Assembly: GCA_029240775.1 (NCBI GenBank)
Contig: JARDZQ010000066.1
Location: 1 to 10,073, forward strand
Reading direction: 5' to 3'
From: Rubrobacteraceae bacterium
GTDB taxonomy: Bacteria; Actinomycetota; Rubrobacteria; Rubrobacterales; Rubrobacteraceae
DNA: 10,073 bases
In this document: positions 1 through 6,721 of the stretch, one piece after another
How positions within the stretch are numbered: the first letter of the stretch is position 1
Layout of the letters: the number at the start of each line of letters is the position of its first letter
Notes under the pieces: generated by a model
Database searches by the model: none
What the model was told of the DNA's origin: nothing
What the model saw: only the letters and a program-made list of their open reading frames with translations
Translations under genes and position numbers: made by a program

Positions 1-340
1 CTCCCTGAAGAACATCGAGCGGGCCATAAGCGACTCGGACATCGGCCTCAACCCCCAGAACGACGGCAAGATCATCCGCCTCCCCATACCCGAGCTCACA
101 GAGGAGCGGCGCCGCGAGCTGATCCGGGTCGCCAGGAGCATGGCCGAGGAGGGCCGGGTCTCCGTGCGCAACGTCCGGCGCGACGAGATGCGCGACGTGC
201 ACGAGCTGCGCAAGATGGGGGAGATCTCCCAAGACGACGAGCACCGCGCCGAGGAGGAGCTCCAGAAGCTTACGAACGATTACGTGAAGCGCATAGATGC
301 CGCTCTGGCGGACAAAGAAGCGGAGCTTCTGGAGGTCTAG
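1..340 (+). CDS. frr: Ribosome recycling factor, 3' part (5' end outside window)
   Basis: This is the C-terminal 112 residues of ribosome recycling factor, read from base 2 to the TAG at 338-340. The family is about 185 residues long, so roughly the first 73 lie upstream of the window. RRF works with EF-G to split the post-termination ribosome. Visible family features are IRLPIPELTEERR, then ARSMAEEGRVSVRNVRRD, a charged helical stretch, and the closing helix LTNDYVKRIDAAL near the end. The segment corresponds to the end of domain II and the long C-terminal helix of the three-helix bundle. The gene is in the usual position just before uppS and, elsewhere, after pyrH. The stop is followed by a GGAG-like sequence at 340-343 and there is no terminator, so transcription probably continues into uppS. 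Identification is secure. Confidence 0.96.
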   Translation, partial: SLKNIERAISDSDIGLNPQNDGKIIRLPIPELTEERRRELIRVARSMAEEGRVSVRNVRRDEMRDVHELRKMGEISQDDEHRAEEELQKLTNDYVKRIDAALADKEAELLEV

Positions 341-445
341 GAGCTGGAACCTGTCCGTAAACATCCCGGAGGAGGACCTCGGCCAGCCGCCGAGCCACGC
401 GTCCTAACCCGCGTTGACGAGCGCCGCACCCCGCGCCACGTCGCC

Positions 446-1108
446 GTGATCATGGACGGCAACGGGCGCTGGGCCGAGCGCCGGCGGCTCCCCCGGGCTG
501 CAGGGCACCGCGCTGGCGTCGAGGTCCTCACCCCCCTGCTCGAGGCCGCCGGCCGCGTTGGCGTTAGGACGCTCACCCTCTACGCCTTCTCGACGGAGAA
601 CTGGGCGCGCCCCGAGGATGAGGTGGACACGCTGATGTCCCTTTTTCTCGAGACGGCTCACGCGAAGGTTCCCGACCTGAACGAGCGGGGCGCGAGGCTA
701 CGCTTCCTCGGGCGCCGCGAGTACCTACCCGCCTCGGTACTGGAGGCCATCCAGGAGGCCGAGGAGCTCACCGCACACAACGACAAGCTCGACGTCTACG
801 TCGCCCTGAACTATGGCGGTCGCTCGGAGATCGTGGACGCCGTCAGGCGTATCGTCGCCGACGGCCTCTTGCCGGAGGACGTGGATGAGGCGACCTTCGC
901 CCGCTACCTCTACGCCCCGGAGGTCCCCGAGGTGGACCTCGTGATCCGTACGAGCGGCGAGCTACGCGTCTCGAACTTCCTGCTCTGGCAGATAGCCTAC
1001 GCCGAGTTCTACGTGACCGACACTCTGTGGCCGGACTTCTCGCAGGAGGAGTTCCTGCAAGCCATAGAATCCTTCGCGTCTCGATCCCGGCGGCGCGGCG
1101 GGGTCTAG
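446..1108 (+). CDS. uppS: Isoprenyl transferase / undecaprenyl diphosphate synthase (start uncertain, real N-terminus probably upstream)
   Basis: UppS condenses eight isopentenyl diphosphates in cis onto farnesyl diphosphate to make the C55 undecaprenyl carrier of peptidoglycan and other wall polymers; some actinobacterial homologues make shorter products, and product length cannot be read here. Visible motifs are MDGNGRWA at residues 3-10 (Asp4 is the catalytic, Mg-binding Asp), the GHRAG phosphate-binding segment, TLYAFSTENWARP, YGGRSEI, and near the C-terminus IRTSGELRVSNFLLWQ followed by WPDF. The only ordinary start codon that fits is GTG at 446, but the preceding in-frame codons read TPRHVAV, which is family-conserved, and the frame is open back to 341 with only a CTG at 344. 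The true start is therefore upstream or the 5' end contains an indel. There are 9 bp to cdsA. Confidence 0.93.
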   Translation: MIMDGNGRWAERRRLPRAAGHRAGVEVLTPLLEAAGRVGVRTLTLYAFSTENWARPEDEVDTLMSLFLETAHAKVPDLNERGARLRFLGRREYLPASVLEAIQEAEELTAHNDKLDVYVALNYGGRSEIVDAVRRIVADGLLPEDVDEATFARYLYAPEVPEVDLVIRTSGELRVSNFLLWQIAYAEFYVTDTLWPDFSQEEFLQAIESFASRSRRRGGV

Positions 1109-1117
1109 AAGGCGCCG

Positions 1118-1888
1118 GTGCTCAGGCGGCGGGCCGTCACCGCCCTCGTCCTGGCGCCCATCGCGCTCGGTGCCATCGCCCTCGGGAAGTGGGCCGTCCT
1201 CCTCGTCGTCCTGCTGGTCACGGTCGGCGCAGCCTACGAGCTCTCACGCGCCCTGAACCCGCTCCCGTTTCTCGCGGCGCTGGGGGCTGGCGCGGCCCCC
1301 ATCCTCCTTGCCCTCCCCTACGGCCCGACGGGCATCCTGGCCGGGGCCCTGCTGGCGCTGCCGTGGGCCCTGTTCTGGCTGGCGGGTAAGCCTGAGACCC
1401 GTACCCTGAGAGCTGTCCTCGCGGTGCTCCTGATGGCGCTCTGGGTCGGCGCCCCGCTCGCCCACCTCGGTCTCTTCCCGCGCTCGCGCTACGGCGTGGT
1501 CCTTATCCTCATCGCCGTGGTGGGACCCTGGATCTCGGACTCCGGCGCGTACTTTGCCGGACGCTTCTTCGGCCGGCACCTGCTCTTCCCGAGCCTGAGC
1601 CCGAACAAGACGCTCGAGGGCAGCCTGGGCGGTCTCTTGGCCACGATGCTTGTCGTGGGCTTCGTCTCCTACCAGTTCCTGGGCTTCGGCCTGGCGAAGG
1701 CGGCGATCATCGGCGCCGGCGTCTCGCTATTCTCCCAGACCGGCGACCTCTTCGAGTCCACCCTCAAGCGTATCCTGGACGTGAAGGACCTCGGACACTT
1801 CCTCCCGGGCCACGGAGGCGTTCTCGACCGCGTGGACAGCCTGCTATTTACCGCCCCCGCGGTATACTACATCTCGTTGCTCGTATGA
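1118..1888 (+). CDS. cdsA: Phosphatidate cytidylyltransferase (CDP-diacylglycerol synthase)
   Basis: CdsA is an integral membrane enzyme that makes CDP-diacylglycerol from CTP and phosphatidate, the branch point for phospholipid synthesis. The 256-residue protein is strongly hydrophobic, with several transmembrane segments (about residues 8-38, 50-90, 97-118, 124-140, 168-190, 192-206, 241-256). The family signature is complete between residues 214 and 240: S-x-L-K-R, then KDLG, LPGHGG and LDRVD, which bind metal and nucleotide. A second conserved stretch, WISDSGAYFAGRFFGRH followed by SPNKTLEG, is at 138-168. Length is a little under the common 265-290. The GTG start follows AGAAGG at 1107-1112, so it is probably translationally coupled to uppS. 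The uppS-cdsA-dxr order is widely conserved in bacteria. Nothing looks damaged. Confidence 0.95.
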   Translation: MLRRRAVTALVLAPIALGAIALGKWAVLLVVLLVTVGAAYELSRALNPLPFLAALGAGAAPILLALPYGPTGILAGALLALPWALFWLAGKPETRTLRAVLAVLLMALWVGAPLAHLGLFPRSRYGVVLILIAVVGPWISDSGAYFAGRFFGRHLLFPSLSPNKTLEGSLGGLLATMLVVGFVSYQFLGFGLAKAAIIGAGVSLFSQTGDLFESTLKRILDVKDLGHFLPGHGGVLDRVDSLLFTAPAVYYISLLV

Positions 1889-1910
1889 GATCTCTACTTA
1901 CATCCCCGCC

Positions 1911-3047
1911 GTGAGGCGCCGCCTGACCATCCTGGGCTCGACCGGCAGCGTGGGCCGCCAGGCCCTCGATGTCGTGCGCACCCACCCCGACCTCTTCGAC
2001 GTCGTGGCCCTCTCCGCGAACTCGGATGCACAGACGTTGCGGCGTCAGGCAGTGGAGTTCGAGCCCGAGCGGATCGCTCTGGAATCCCCCGATTTCCCGG
2101 CTCGAAGCGGCTTCGGCTGCGAGCTCCTGACAGGCCCAGGCTCCGCCGAGCACCTGGCCCGGGAGCCCGCCGACGTCGTCCTGAACGGGATCGTCGGCTT
2201 CGCGGGTCTGGCCGCGACGGTGGGGGCGCTCGAGGCGGGCAACACGCTCGCTCTGGCCAACAAGGAATCCCTCGTCACCGGTGGCGAGTGGGTAATCGGC
2301 CTGGCCGCCTCAGGCCAGATCCTGCCCGTAGACTCCGAGCACTCGGCGATCTTCCAGTGCCTGGAGGGCGCCGAAGGGGTTAGCGGGGTGCTGCTGACGG
2401 CCTCGGGCGGGCCGTTCTTCGCCCTGGAGAAGTCGCGGCTGCTTGAGGTCGGGCCGGAGGACGCGCTCAAGCACCCGACCTGGAGAATGGGGCCCAGGAT
2501 CACGATCGACTCGGCCACCATGATGAACAAGGGGCTCGAGGTAATTGAGGCCCGCCACCTCTTCGGCATCCCTTACGACGACGTGCGCGTCACTGTCCAC
2601 CGCCAGTCGGTGGTCCACGGCGGGGTGTTCTTCGAGGATGGCTCGGTGGTCCTGCACGCCGCTCTCCCGGACATGAAACTTCCGATAGCCTACGCCCTGC
2701 TTTATCCGGAGCGGGCGGACGTGGGTACGCTCCGCGTTCCTTTCGACAACACCACCTGGACCTTCGAGGAGACGCGCGACGACCTGTTCCGCTGCCTGCC
2801 GCTTGCGGTCGAGGCCGGACGCGCCGGCGGCGCGTACCCGGTCGCCCTCAACGCCGCCAACGAGGTCGTCGTCGAGGCTTTCCTCGACGGTCAGCTACAG
2901 TTTCTGCAGATACCCGACGTGATCGAGGAGGTCCTCGACGCCGTACCCGACCTCGGACCGATGCACAGCCTGGAGGCGATCTCCTCTGCCGACGCCTGGG
3001 CTCGCGAAGAGGCCGCACGCCGCACCCGAAGGGCGGCCCTCCGTTGA
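1911..3047 (+). CDS. dxr: 1-deoxy-D-xylulose 5-phosphate reductoisomerase
   Basis: Dxr converts DXP to 2-C-methyl-D-erythritol 4-phosphate with NADPH, the first committed step of the MEP isoprenoid pathway, in the cytoplasm. The 378-residue protein has the NADPH loop GSTGSVG at 9-15, ALANKESLV at 114-122, metal and substrate ligands in VDSEHSAIFQ (Asp141, Ser142, Glu143), the flexible-loop HPTW at 188-191, DSATMMNKGLE (Ser201, Asn206, Lys207, Glu210), and NAANE near 314-318. The motif normally written HPQS reads HRQS at 230-233 and the following HS is HG, an uncommon variation; the substrate-contacting His230 is kept. The GTG start is 22 bp after cdsA and has no clear Shine-Dalgarno sequence, so translation may depend on coupling. 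Its last codon overlaps the start of rseP. Function is secure. Confidence 0.96.
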   Translation: MRRRLTILGSTGSVGRQALDVVRTHPDLFDVVALSANSDAQTLRRQAVEFEPERIALESPDFPARSGFGCELLTGPGSAEHLAREPADVVLNGIVGFAGLAATVGALEAGNTLALANKESLVTGGEWVIGLAASGQILPVDSEHSAIFQCLEGAEGVSGVLLTASGGPFFALEKSRLLEVGPEDALKHPTWRMGPRITIDSATMMNKGLEVIEARHLFGIPYDDVRVTVHRQSVVHGGVFFEDGSVVLHAALPDMKLPIAYALLYPERADVGTLRVPFDNTTWTFEETRDDLFRCLPLAVEAGRAGGAYPVALNAANEVVVEAFLDGQLQFLQIPDVIEEVLDAVPDLGPMHSLEAISSADAWAREEAARRTRRAALR

Positions 3048-4087
3048 CCGTCATCGTCGCCATACTCGGCCTGATCTTCCTGATCGTCGTCCACGAACTC
3101 GGGCATATGCTGGCAGCAAAAGCCCTCGGCGTCAGGGTCCCCGAGTTCGGCGTCGGCTTCGGCCCACCCCTCATAAAGAAGAAGATCGGTAACACCATCT
3201 ATTCTTTCCGCATAATACTTCTGGGTGGGTTTGCGAAGATGGCGGGGATGAACGACGGTGCGGAGGGTCCTGACACCTTCCCGGCCAAGGCCCTGTGGCG
3301 GCGGGCGCTCATCATCTTCGCGGGGCCTTTCGCGAACATCCTCGCTGCCATAGCCATACTGGCGGTGGTATTGATGACCAGTGGGGCGGTGACGGGCGTC
3401 GAGCCCGAGGTAAGGCAGGTAGAGCGTGATTCGATGGCCGAGCGGGTCGGCATCCGGCCCGGGGACAGGCTGGTGGCGGTGGATGGTGAGCGCATCGGGG
3501 CGTGGGAGGGTTTTACGCGGGAGGTGGAGAACCGGCGTCCGGGGCAGGAGATCTCGGTCACCGTCGAGCGTGGCGGTGAGGAGAGGACGTTCACCGGCAA
3601 GCTCGGTGCTGACCCCCAGAACCCGGACGTGGCGCTCGTGGGCGTACGGCCCGAGATCGAGACTACTACTTACGGGCCGTTCGAGGCCGTCGGGATGGCG
3701 GTCGCGCAGGTGATAAGGGTGACAGGCTTGCTCGGCGCCTTTGTCGTGGACCTGGCGACCGGCGAGCGCAGCTTCTACAACAACGTCACCGGACCCGTTG
3801 GGATCGCCTCCGTAGGGAGCGCATCGGTGGAGCAGGGGTTCTTCCCGCAGCTTCTGGCCCTGATCAGCCTGAACCTCGCGTTGTTCAATCTGCTGCCCCT
3901 GCTGCCGCTCGATGGGGGTCACCTCTTCTTTATCGCGGCGGAGAAGGTACTGGGGCGTCCGGTCAGGCAGGAGACGATGGGCAGGATCGCGGCTCTGGGG
4001 ATAGCGCTCGTGCTCGTGCTGTTCGTGTTCGCAACCTACGCAGACCTTAGTAAAATCTTCACGGGACAGCCGTTTATCCCGGAGTAA
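3044..4087 (+). CDS. rseP: RseP-type site-2 intramembrane zinc metalloprotease
   Basis: This is a member of peptidase family M50 that cuts transmembrane substrates, typically anti-sigma factors or signal-peptide remnants, inside the membrane. The zinc site HELGH is at residues 17-21 in the first transmembrane helix, and the third ligand Asp290 lies in LPLDGGH in a late helix. A conserved FAGPFANIL segment is at 92-100. Between the catalytic halves is one PDZ domain (about 115-190), including RPGDRLVAVDG. Length is 347, typical of actinobacterial and Firmicutes forms with a single PDZ domain. The start is TTG at 3044, overlapping the dxr TGA by TTGA, which implies coupled translation; HELGH falls at the expected distance from it. 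The substrate cannot be deduced here: no anti-sigma gene is adjacent. Alternative starts downstream would remove the catalytic helix. Confidence 0.95.
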   Translation: MTVIVAILGLIFLIVVHELGHMLAAKALGVRVPEFGVGFGPPLIKKKIGNTIYSFRIILLGGFAKMAGMNDGAEGPDTFPAKALWRRALIIFAGPFANILAAIAILAVVLMTSGAVTGVEPEVRQVERDSMAERVGIRPGDRLVAVDGERIGAWEGFTREVENRRPGQEISVTVERGGEERTFTGKLGADPQNPDVALVGVRPEIETTTYGPFEAVGMAVAQVIRVTGLLGAFVVDLATGERSFYNNVTGPVGIASVGSASVEQGFFPQLLALISLNLALFNLLPLLPLDGGHLFFIAAEKVLGRPVRQETMGRIAALGIALVLVLFVFATYADLSKIFTGQPFIPE

Positions 4088-4105
4088 GATAGGCCCAGGA
4101 GGAAG

Positions 4106-5179
4106 ATGACAGAGGCAGCACTGCAGCAGCGTCCGATCACGAGCCGGCAGATAAAGGTTGGCGACGTCACCATAGGCGGGGGCGCGCAGGTCGCCGTACA
4201 GTCGATGACGAACACGATGACCAACGACGTCGAGGCGACTGTCCAGCAGGTCTATGATCTCAACGCCGCGGGCGCGGATCTCGTGCGCGTCTCCGTCAAC
4301 GGCTCCAAGGCCCTCAAGGGCTTCAAGGAGGTCGTCTGGCGCTCCCCTGTACCCCTTATCGCAGACATCCACTTCGACTACCGGATGGCTCTGGGGGCCG
4401 CCGACGGCGGGGCTGCCTGCGTGCGCATAAACCCCGGCAACATCGGCGGAGACGACCGTTTCAGGGCCGTGATCGAGAAGTGCCAGGAGACCGGCGCCGC
4501 GATGCGCATCGGGGTCAACTCCGGCTCTGTGGAGAAGCGCTTCTGGGAGTTGCCCAAGGCCGAGGCTCTCGTCGCGAGCGCTCTACACAAGGTCGAGATC
4601 GCCGAGGAGATGGGCTTCTTCAACTTCAAGGTCTCGCTCAAGGCCAGCCACGTCCCCGAGATGGTCGCGGCCAACAAAGAGTTCCGAAGGCACTCCGACG
4701 CACCCTTGCACCTCGGCGTCACCGAGGCAGGGACCAAGCTTCCCGGCGCCATAAAGAGCGCGGCCGCGCTCGGGCAGCTACTGCCCTACGGCATAGGCGA
4801 CACCATCCGCATCTCGCTCGCCGAGGACCCGGTAGAGGAGATACCGGTAGCGTACCAGATCCTCTCCGCCCTCGACCTTAGGCACCGCGGGCCGAACGTC
4901 ATCGCCTGCCCGAGCTGCGCCCGTACCCTTGGCTTCGACGTCATAGGTATGGCCGCCCGGGTCGAGGACAGGCTCAAGCACTACGAGGACCACTTTACCG
5001 TCGCGGTCATGGGCTGTGTCGTCAATGGACCCGGTGAGGCGAGGGACGCGGACTATGGCGTAGCCGGCGGCAAGGACGACGGCGTCATCTTCGCCAAAGG
5101 CCAGCCGCTAAGGAAGGTGCACCGCGACGAGATCTTCTCAAGCCTCTTCGAGGAGATAGAGAAGGACGGCTGGAAATAG
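4106..5179 (+). CDS. ispG: 4-hydroxy-3-methylbut-2-enyl diphosphate synthase (flavodoxin/ferredoxin-dependent), IspG/GcpE
   Basis: IspG reductively opens the cyclic diphosphate MEcPP to HMBPP, the penultimate MEP-pathway step, using a [4Fe-4S] cluster and an external electron donor. The 357-residue protein shows the N-terminal TIM-barrel motifs VQSMTNT (31-37), ADIHFD (86-91), RINPGNIG (107-114), IGVNSGS, VSLKAS, HLGVTEAG and GIGDTIRISL, then the cluster domain with CPSC (Cys268, Cys271), MGCVVNGPGE (Cys304 and the fourth ligand Glu311). It lacks the extra middle domain of plant-type enzymes. The ATG follows AGGAGG at 4097-4102 with rather short spacing, 18 bp after rseP. It shares a pathway with dxr in the same unit. 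No intrinsic terminator with a U-tract is visible after the TAG. Confidence 0.97.
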   Translation: MTEAALQQRPITSRQIKVGDVTIGGGAQVAVQSMTNTMTNDVEATVQQVYDLNAAGADLVRVSVNGSKALKGFKEVVWRSPVPLIADIHFDYRMALGAADGGAACVRINPGNIGGDDRFRAVIEKCQETGAAMRIGVNSGSVEKRFWELPKAEALVASALHKVEIAEEMGFFNFKVSLKASHVPEMVAANKEFRRHSDAPLHLGVTEAGTKLPGAIKSAAALGQLLPYGIGDTIRISLAEDPVEEIPVAYQILSALDLRHRGPNVIACPSCARTLGFDVIGMAARVEDRLKHYEDHFTVAVMGCVVNGPGEARDADYGVAGGKDDGVIFAKGQPLRKVHRDEIFSSLFEEIEKDGWK

Positions 5180-5355
5180 TAAGGACTTTCCCAGGATTCC
5201 GGCCAATGCGGCGTCTCGGAGTTCGCCCGAGTTAGATTCTACGAAGCTCCTATCGTGCGTAGCCCCTGTCCTCTGGGAGAGCCAGCACTCCTACTTACGG
5301 CTTGCGGCATAATTGCTAGTTGGGCCTACTCGTTCAATCTTGGATGGGAGAGAGC
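5180..5355 (+). other. Intergenic region between ispG and the membrane-protein gene
   Basis: This 176-bp gap contains no credible gene. It has a small perfect stem, CTCGG at 5215-5219 with CCGAG at 5227-5231, but no U-tract, so it is at best a weak or factor-dependent termination site for the ispG unit. A CATAAT hexamer at 5308-5313 matches five of six bases of a sigma-70 -10 box, yet nothing resembling TTGACA sits 16-18 bp upstream. A promoter for the next gene is expected here but is not convincingly identified. The stretch is less GC-rich than the flanking genes. Confidence 0.4.
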
Positions 5356-6009
5356 ATGCAGTTCACCGCGACTGCTCGTAGTCTCGGGATCTTCTCGGCT
5401 GCTGCGACCGTTATCCTGCTGGTTGCCTATGCGGTAACGCTCGCCGTGGGGTTGGCGTCACTGGAGTCTGCGCAGCAGCCGATCGGCGACCCGATGTTCA
5501 CGATCCTCGAGGTCCTGATCATCATCATGATGCCGGTAATGGTCGCGCTCATGGTGGTGGTGCACGCCTGGGCCCCGGTGCACGCCAAGGCGCTCAGTCT
5601 GATCTCCCTCGTCTTCATGAGCCTGCTCGCCGGGGTGACATGCAGCCTGCACTTTGTCATCTTGACCTTGAGCCGCCTGCCTGAGTTCACCGGGCAGCCG
5701 TGGCTGCCGCTGGTCTTCTCGTTCAGCTGGCCATCGATCGCATATGCTCTCGACATCTTGGGCTGGGACGTCTTCTTCGCGCTCTCGATGTTGTTCGCCG
5801 CCCCGGTCTTCCGGGGGAGCCGCCTGGCGGCCTGGATCCGCGTGCTGATGATCGCCAGCGCAGTGCTTGCCCTGGCCGGCTTGAGCGGGGTCGTGGCCGG
5901 TGACATGCAGCTGCGAAACATAGGCATAGTCGGCTACGTCGGGGTGTTTCTCGTCGTGGCAGCGCTGCTGGTTGTCTTGTTTTATAGGGCGAGACCGCTA
6001 GAAGCCTGA
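5356..6009 (+). CDS. Six-helix integral membrane protein, DUF4386-like, function unknown
   Basis: This 217-residue protein has about six transmembrane helices (roughly residues 12-34, 48-70, 80-105, 126-150, 159-182, 190-210) and almost no soluble part. The segment LGWDVFFALSMLFAAPVF near 135-152, and the later LRNIGIVGYVGVF, resemble proteins grouped as DUF4386; this assignment is from memory of the pattern and is not firm. No catalytic motif, metal site or transporter signature is visible. I chose ATG 5356 because GGGAGAG at 5346-5352 precedes it; an upstream TTG at 5320 and ATG 5344 are in frame but lack a ribosome site. The gene lies between conserved housekeeping blocks and is not functionally linked to them by anything in the sequence. 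It probably has its own weak promoter. Confidence 0.8.
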   Translation: MQFTATARSLGIFSAAATVILLVAYAVTLAVGLASLESAQQPIGDPMFTILEVLIIIMMPVMVALMVVVHAWAPVHAKALSLISLVFMSLLAGVTCSLHFVILTLSRLPEFTGQPWLPLVFSFSWPSIAYALDILGWDVFFALSMLFAAPVFRGSRLAAWIRVLMIASAVLALAGLSGVVAGDMQLRNIGIVGYVGVFLVVAALLVVLFYRARPLEA

Positions 6010-6027
6010 CACGCGCAGCAATCTGGC

Positions 6028-6461
6028 GTGAGATCGGCGGCAATAGAGGTCGGGAGAACCGCGGCGATGGTGTTCGGACTGGCCCTGGTGGTCGGGGTGG
6101 CGACCATGGCTCTGGCGGCGGTGTCGGGAGACCCTTTGAAGCTGGAGCAGGCAAACTACATAGACGCCCTGACTCGGTTGACAGGCGCCATCAACAACCC
6201 CATGCTCAGGATAGACAACAACTCCACCAACGCTTCGGCGACGGCGTTGGAGCTGCGGGTCGAGCCGGGCAAGGCCCCCATGGAGGTCGACTCGGGACGA
6301 AGGCGGCCAACCTCAACGCCGACGAGGTGGACGGCGAAGGCGCGGACGAGATCGGGTTGAACCGCTGGGAGCGGATCGAGGCCACCAGCGCTTTCAATTC
6401 GCATACTCCCAAGAGCGCGACCGCGCGTTGCCTATCGGGCAAACCGCCCTATCCAAGATGA
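6028..6461 (+). pseudogene. Frameshifted gene for a secreted NLNADxxDG-motif protein
   Basis: The GTG at 6028 opens a frame with a hydrophobic signal sequence (MVFGLALVVGVATMALAA, residues 14-31), then GDPLKLEQAN and a hydrophilic stretch with LRIDNNSTN and LRVEPGKAPMEVDSG. At about 6295-6297 the frame becomes low-quality Arg-rich sequence and stops at 6360. In the frame one base over, from 6297, the reading continues as TKAANLNADEVDGEGADEIG and on to SPK-like TPKSATARCLSGK, ending at TGA 6459-6461. Both halves resemble one family of exported actinobacterial proteins of unknown function in which NSGxKxANLNADxLDG is contiguous, so a single G appears to be missing. Family members usually continue well past the CxSGK motif, so the 3' end also looks truncated. 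Start has no good ribosome site; ATG 6067 is an alternative. Pseudogene or sequencing error cannot be told apart here. Confidence 0.65.
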
Positions 6462-6627
6462 GGGCGAAAAGGTCAAGAGAGCTAGGCGATAGTTCGCCGA
6501 ACCCTTCGAAGCGTAGCAGTGGACCGAAGGGGCGCATTGTAACGGCTACATGCAACGCCTCGTGCGACTTCATCAGTCTCCGTACAACGTTGGGGCAAGG
6601 GAGGCGAGCGCCAGAGCACAACTCGCC
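6462..6627. other. Non-coding stretch with consecutive potential hairpins (possible structured RNA or repeat)
   Basis: No convincing gene lies here. By eye the stretch contains back-to-back inverted repeats: GGCGA 6485-6489 with TCGCC 6494-6498; CCCTTCG 6502-6508 with CGAAGGG 6525-6531; GCA-T-TGTA 6534-6541 with TACATGC 6547-6553; a longer bulged stem GTGCGACT 6562-6569 with AGT 6575-6577 and CGTAC 6581-6585; and AGGCGAG 6602-6608 with CTCGCCT 6622-6628. No tRNA shape, CRISPR repeat or known riboswitch core was recognised. It could be a degraded gene end, an interspersed repeat or an RNA. It ends at the promoter for rimP. Confidence 0.25.
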
Positions 6628-6655
6628 TTGTAACCTACATACTCTGCGATATAAT
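6628..6655 (+). promoter_or_regulatory. Sigma-70-type promoter of the rimP-nusA-infB operon
   Basis: A perfect TATAAT -10 hexamer is at 6650-6655 and a TTGTAA -35 element (four of six matches) is at 6628-6633, with a 16-bp spacer. Transcription would start near 6662. This is the only consensus-like promoter I see in the window, and it sits in a locally AT-richer stretch directly before the rimP-nusA-infB genes, about 60 bp upstream of the rimP start. Confidence 0.7.
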
Positions 6656-6672
6656 CGGGGGTGCTGGACGAG

Positions 6673-6707
6673 AGCAAGGGGTCTTACAAGGACCCGTTGC
6701 TTTTTTT
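6673..6707 (+). terminator. Intrinsic terminator in the rimP-nusA leader (candidate attenuator)
   Basis: AGCAA at 6673-6677 pairs with TTGCT at 6697-6701, a G-G mismatch follows, and GGGTC 6679-6683 pairs with GACCC 6691-6695 around a seven-base loop that may close further. The stem runs directly into seven T residues at 6701-6707. This is a classical intrinsic terminator, with a mismatch that may weaken it. It lies only about 10 bp after the predicted transcription start and 15 bp before rimP, with no room for a competing antiterminator hairpin. It could also end transcripts arriving from upstream. Confidence 0.8.
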
Positions 6708-6721
6708 AGCGTCAAAAGAGG

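Noticed and set aside
2891..4372. Long open frame of 493 codons on the minus strand
   Set aside because: It is antisense to dxr, rseP and ispG, all certain genes; its translation is low-complexity, rich in Arg, His and Asp, as expected for the shadow of GC-rich codons.
5320..5355. TTG start at 5320 for the membrane protein
   Set aside because: It lacks a ribosome binding site and adds a short polar segment; ATG 5356 has GGGAGAG at suitable distance.
6394..6621. 75-codon minus-strand frame, and an overlapping plus-strand frame 6428-6709
   Set aside because: Neither has a ribosome site or a domain I can name, both run across the decayed gene end, the hairpin stretch or the promoter/terminator. 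A repeat-element origin was considered but cannot be shown.
6462..6660. Possible tRNA gene before the rimP-nusA operon, as in enterobacteria (metY)
   Set aside because: No cloverleaf, T-loop GTTCGAA context or acceptor pairing could be assembled on either strand.
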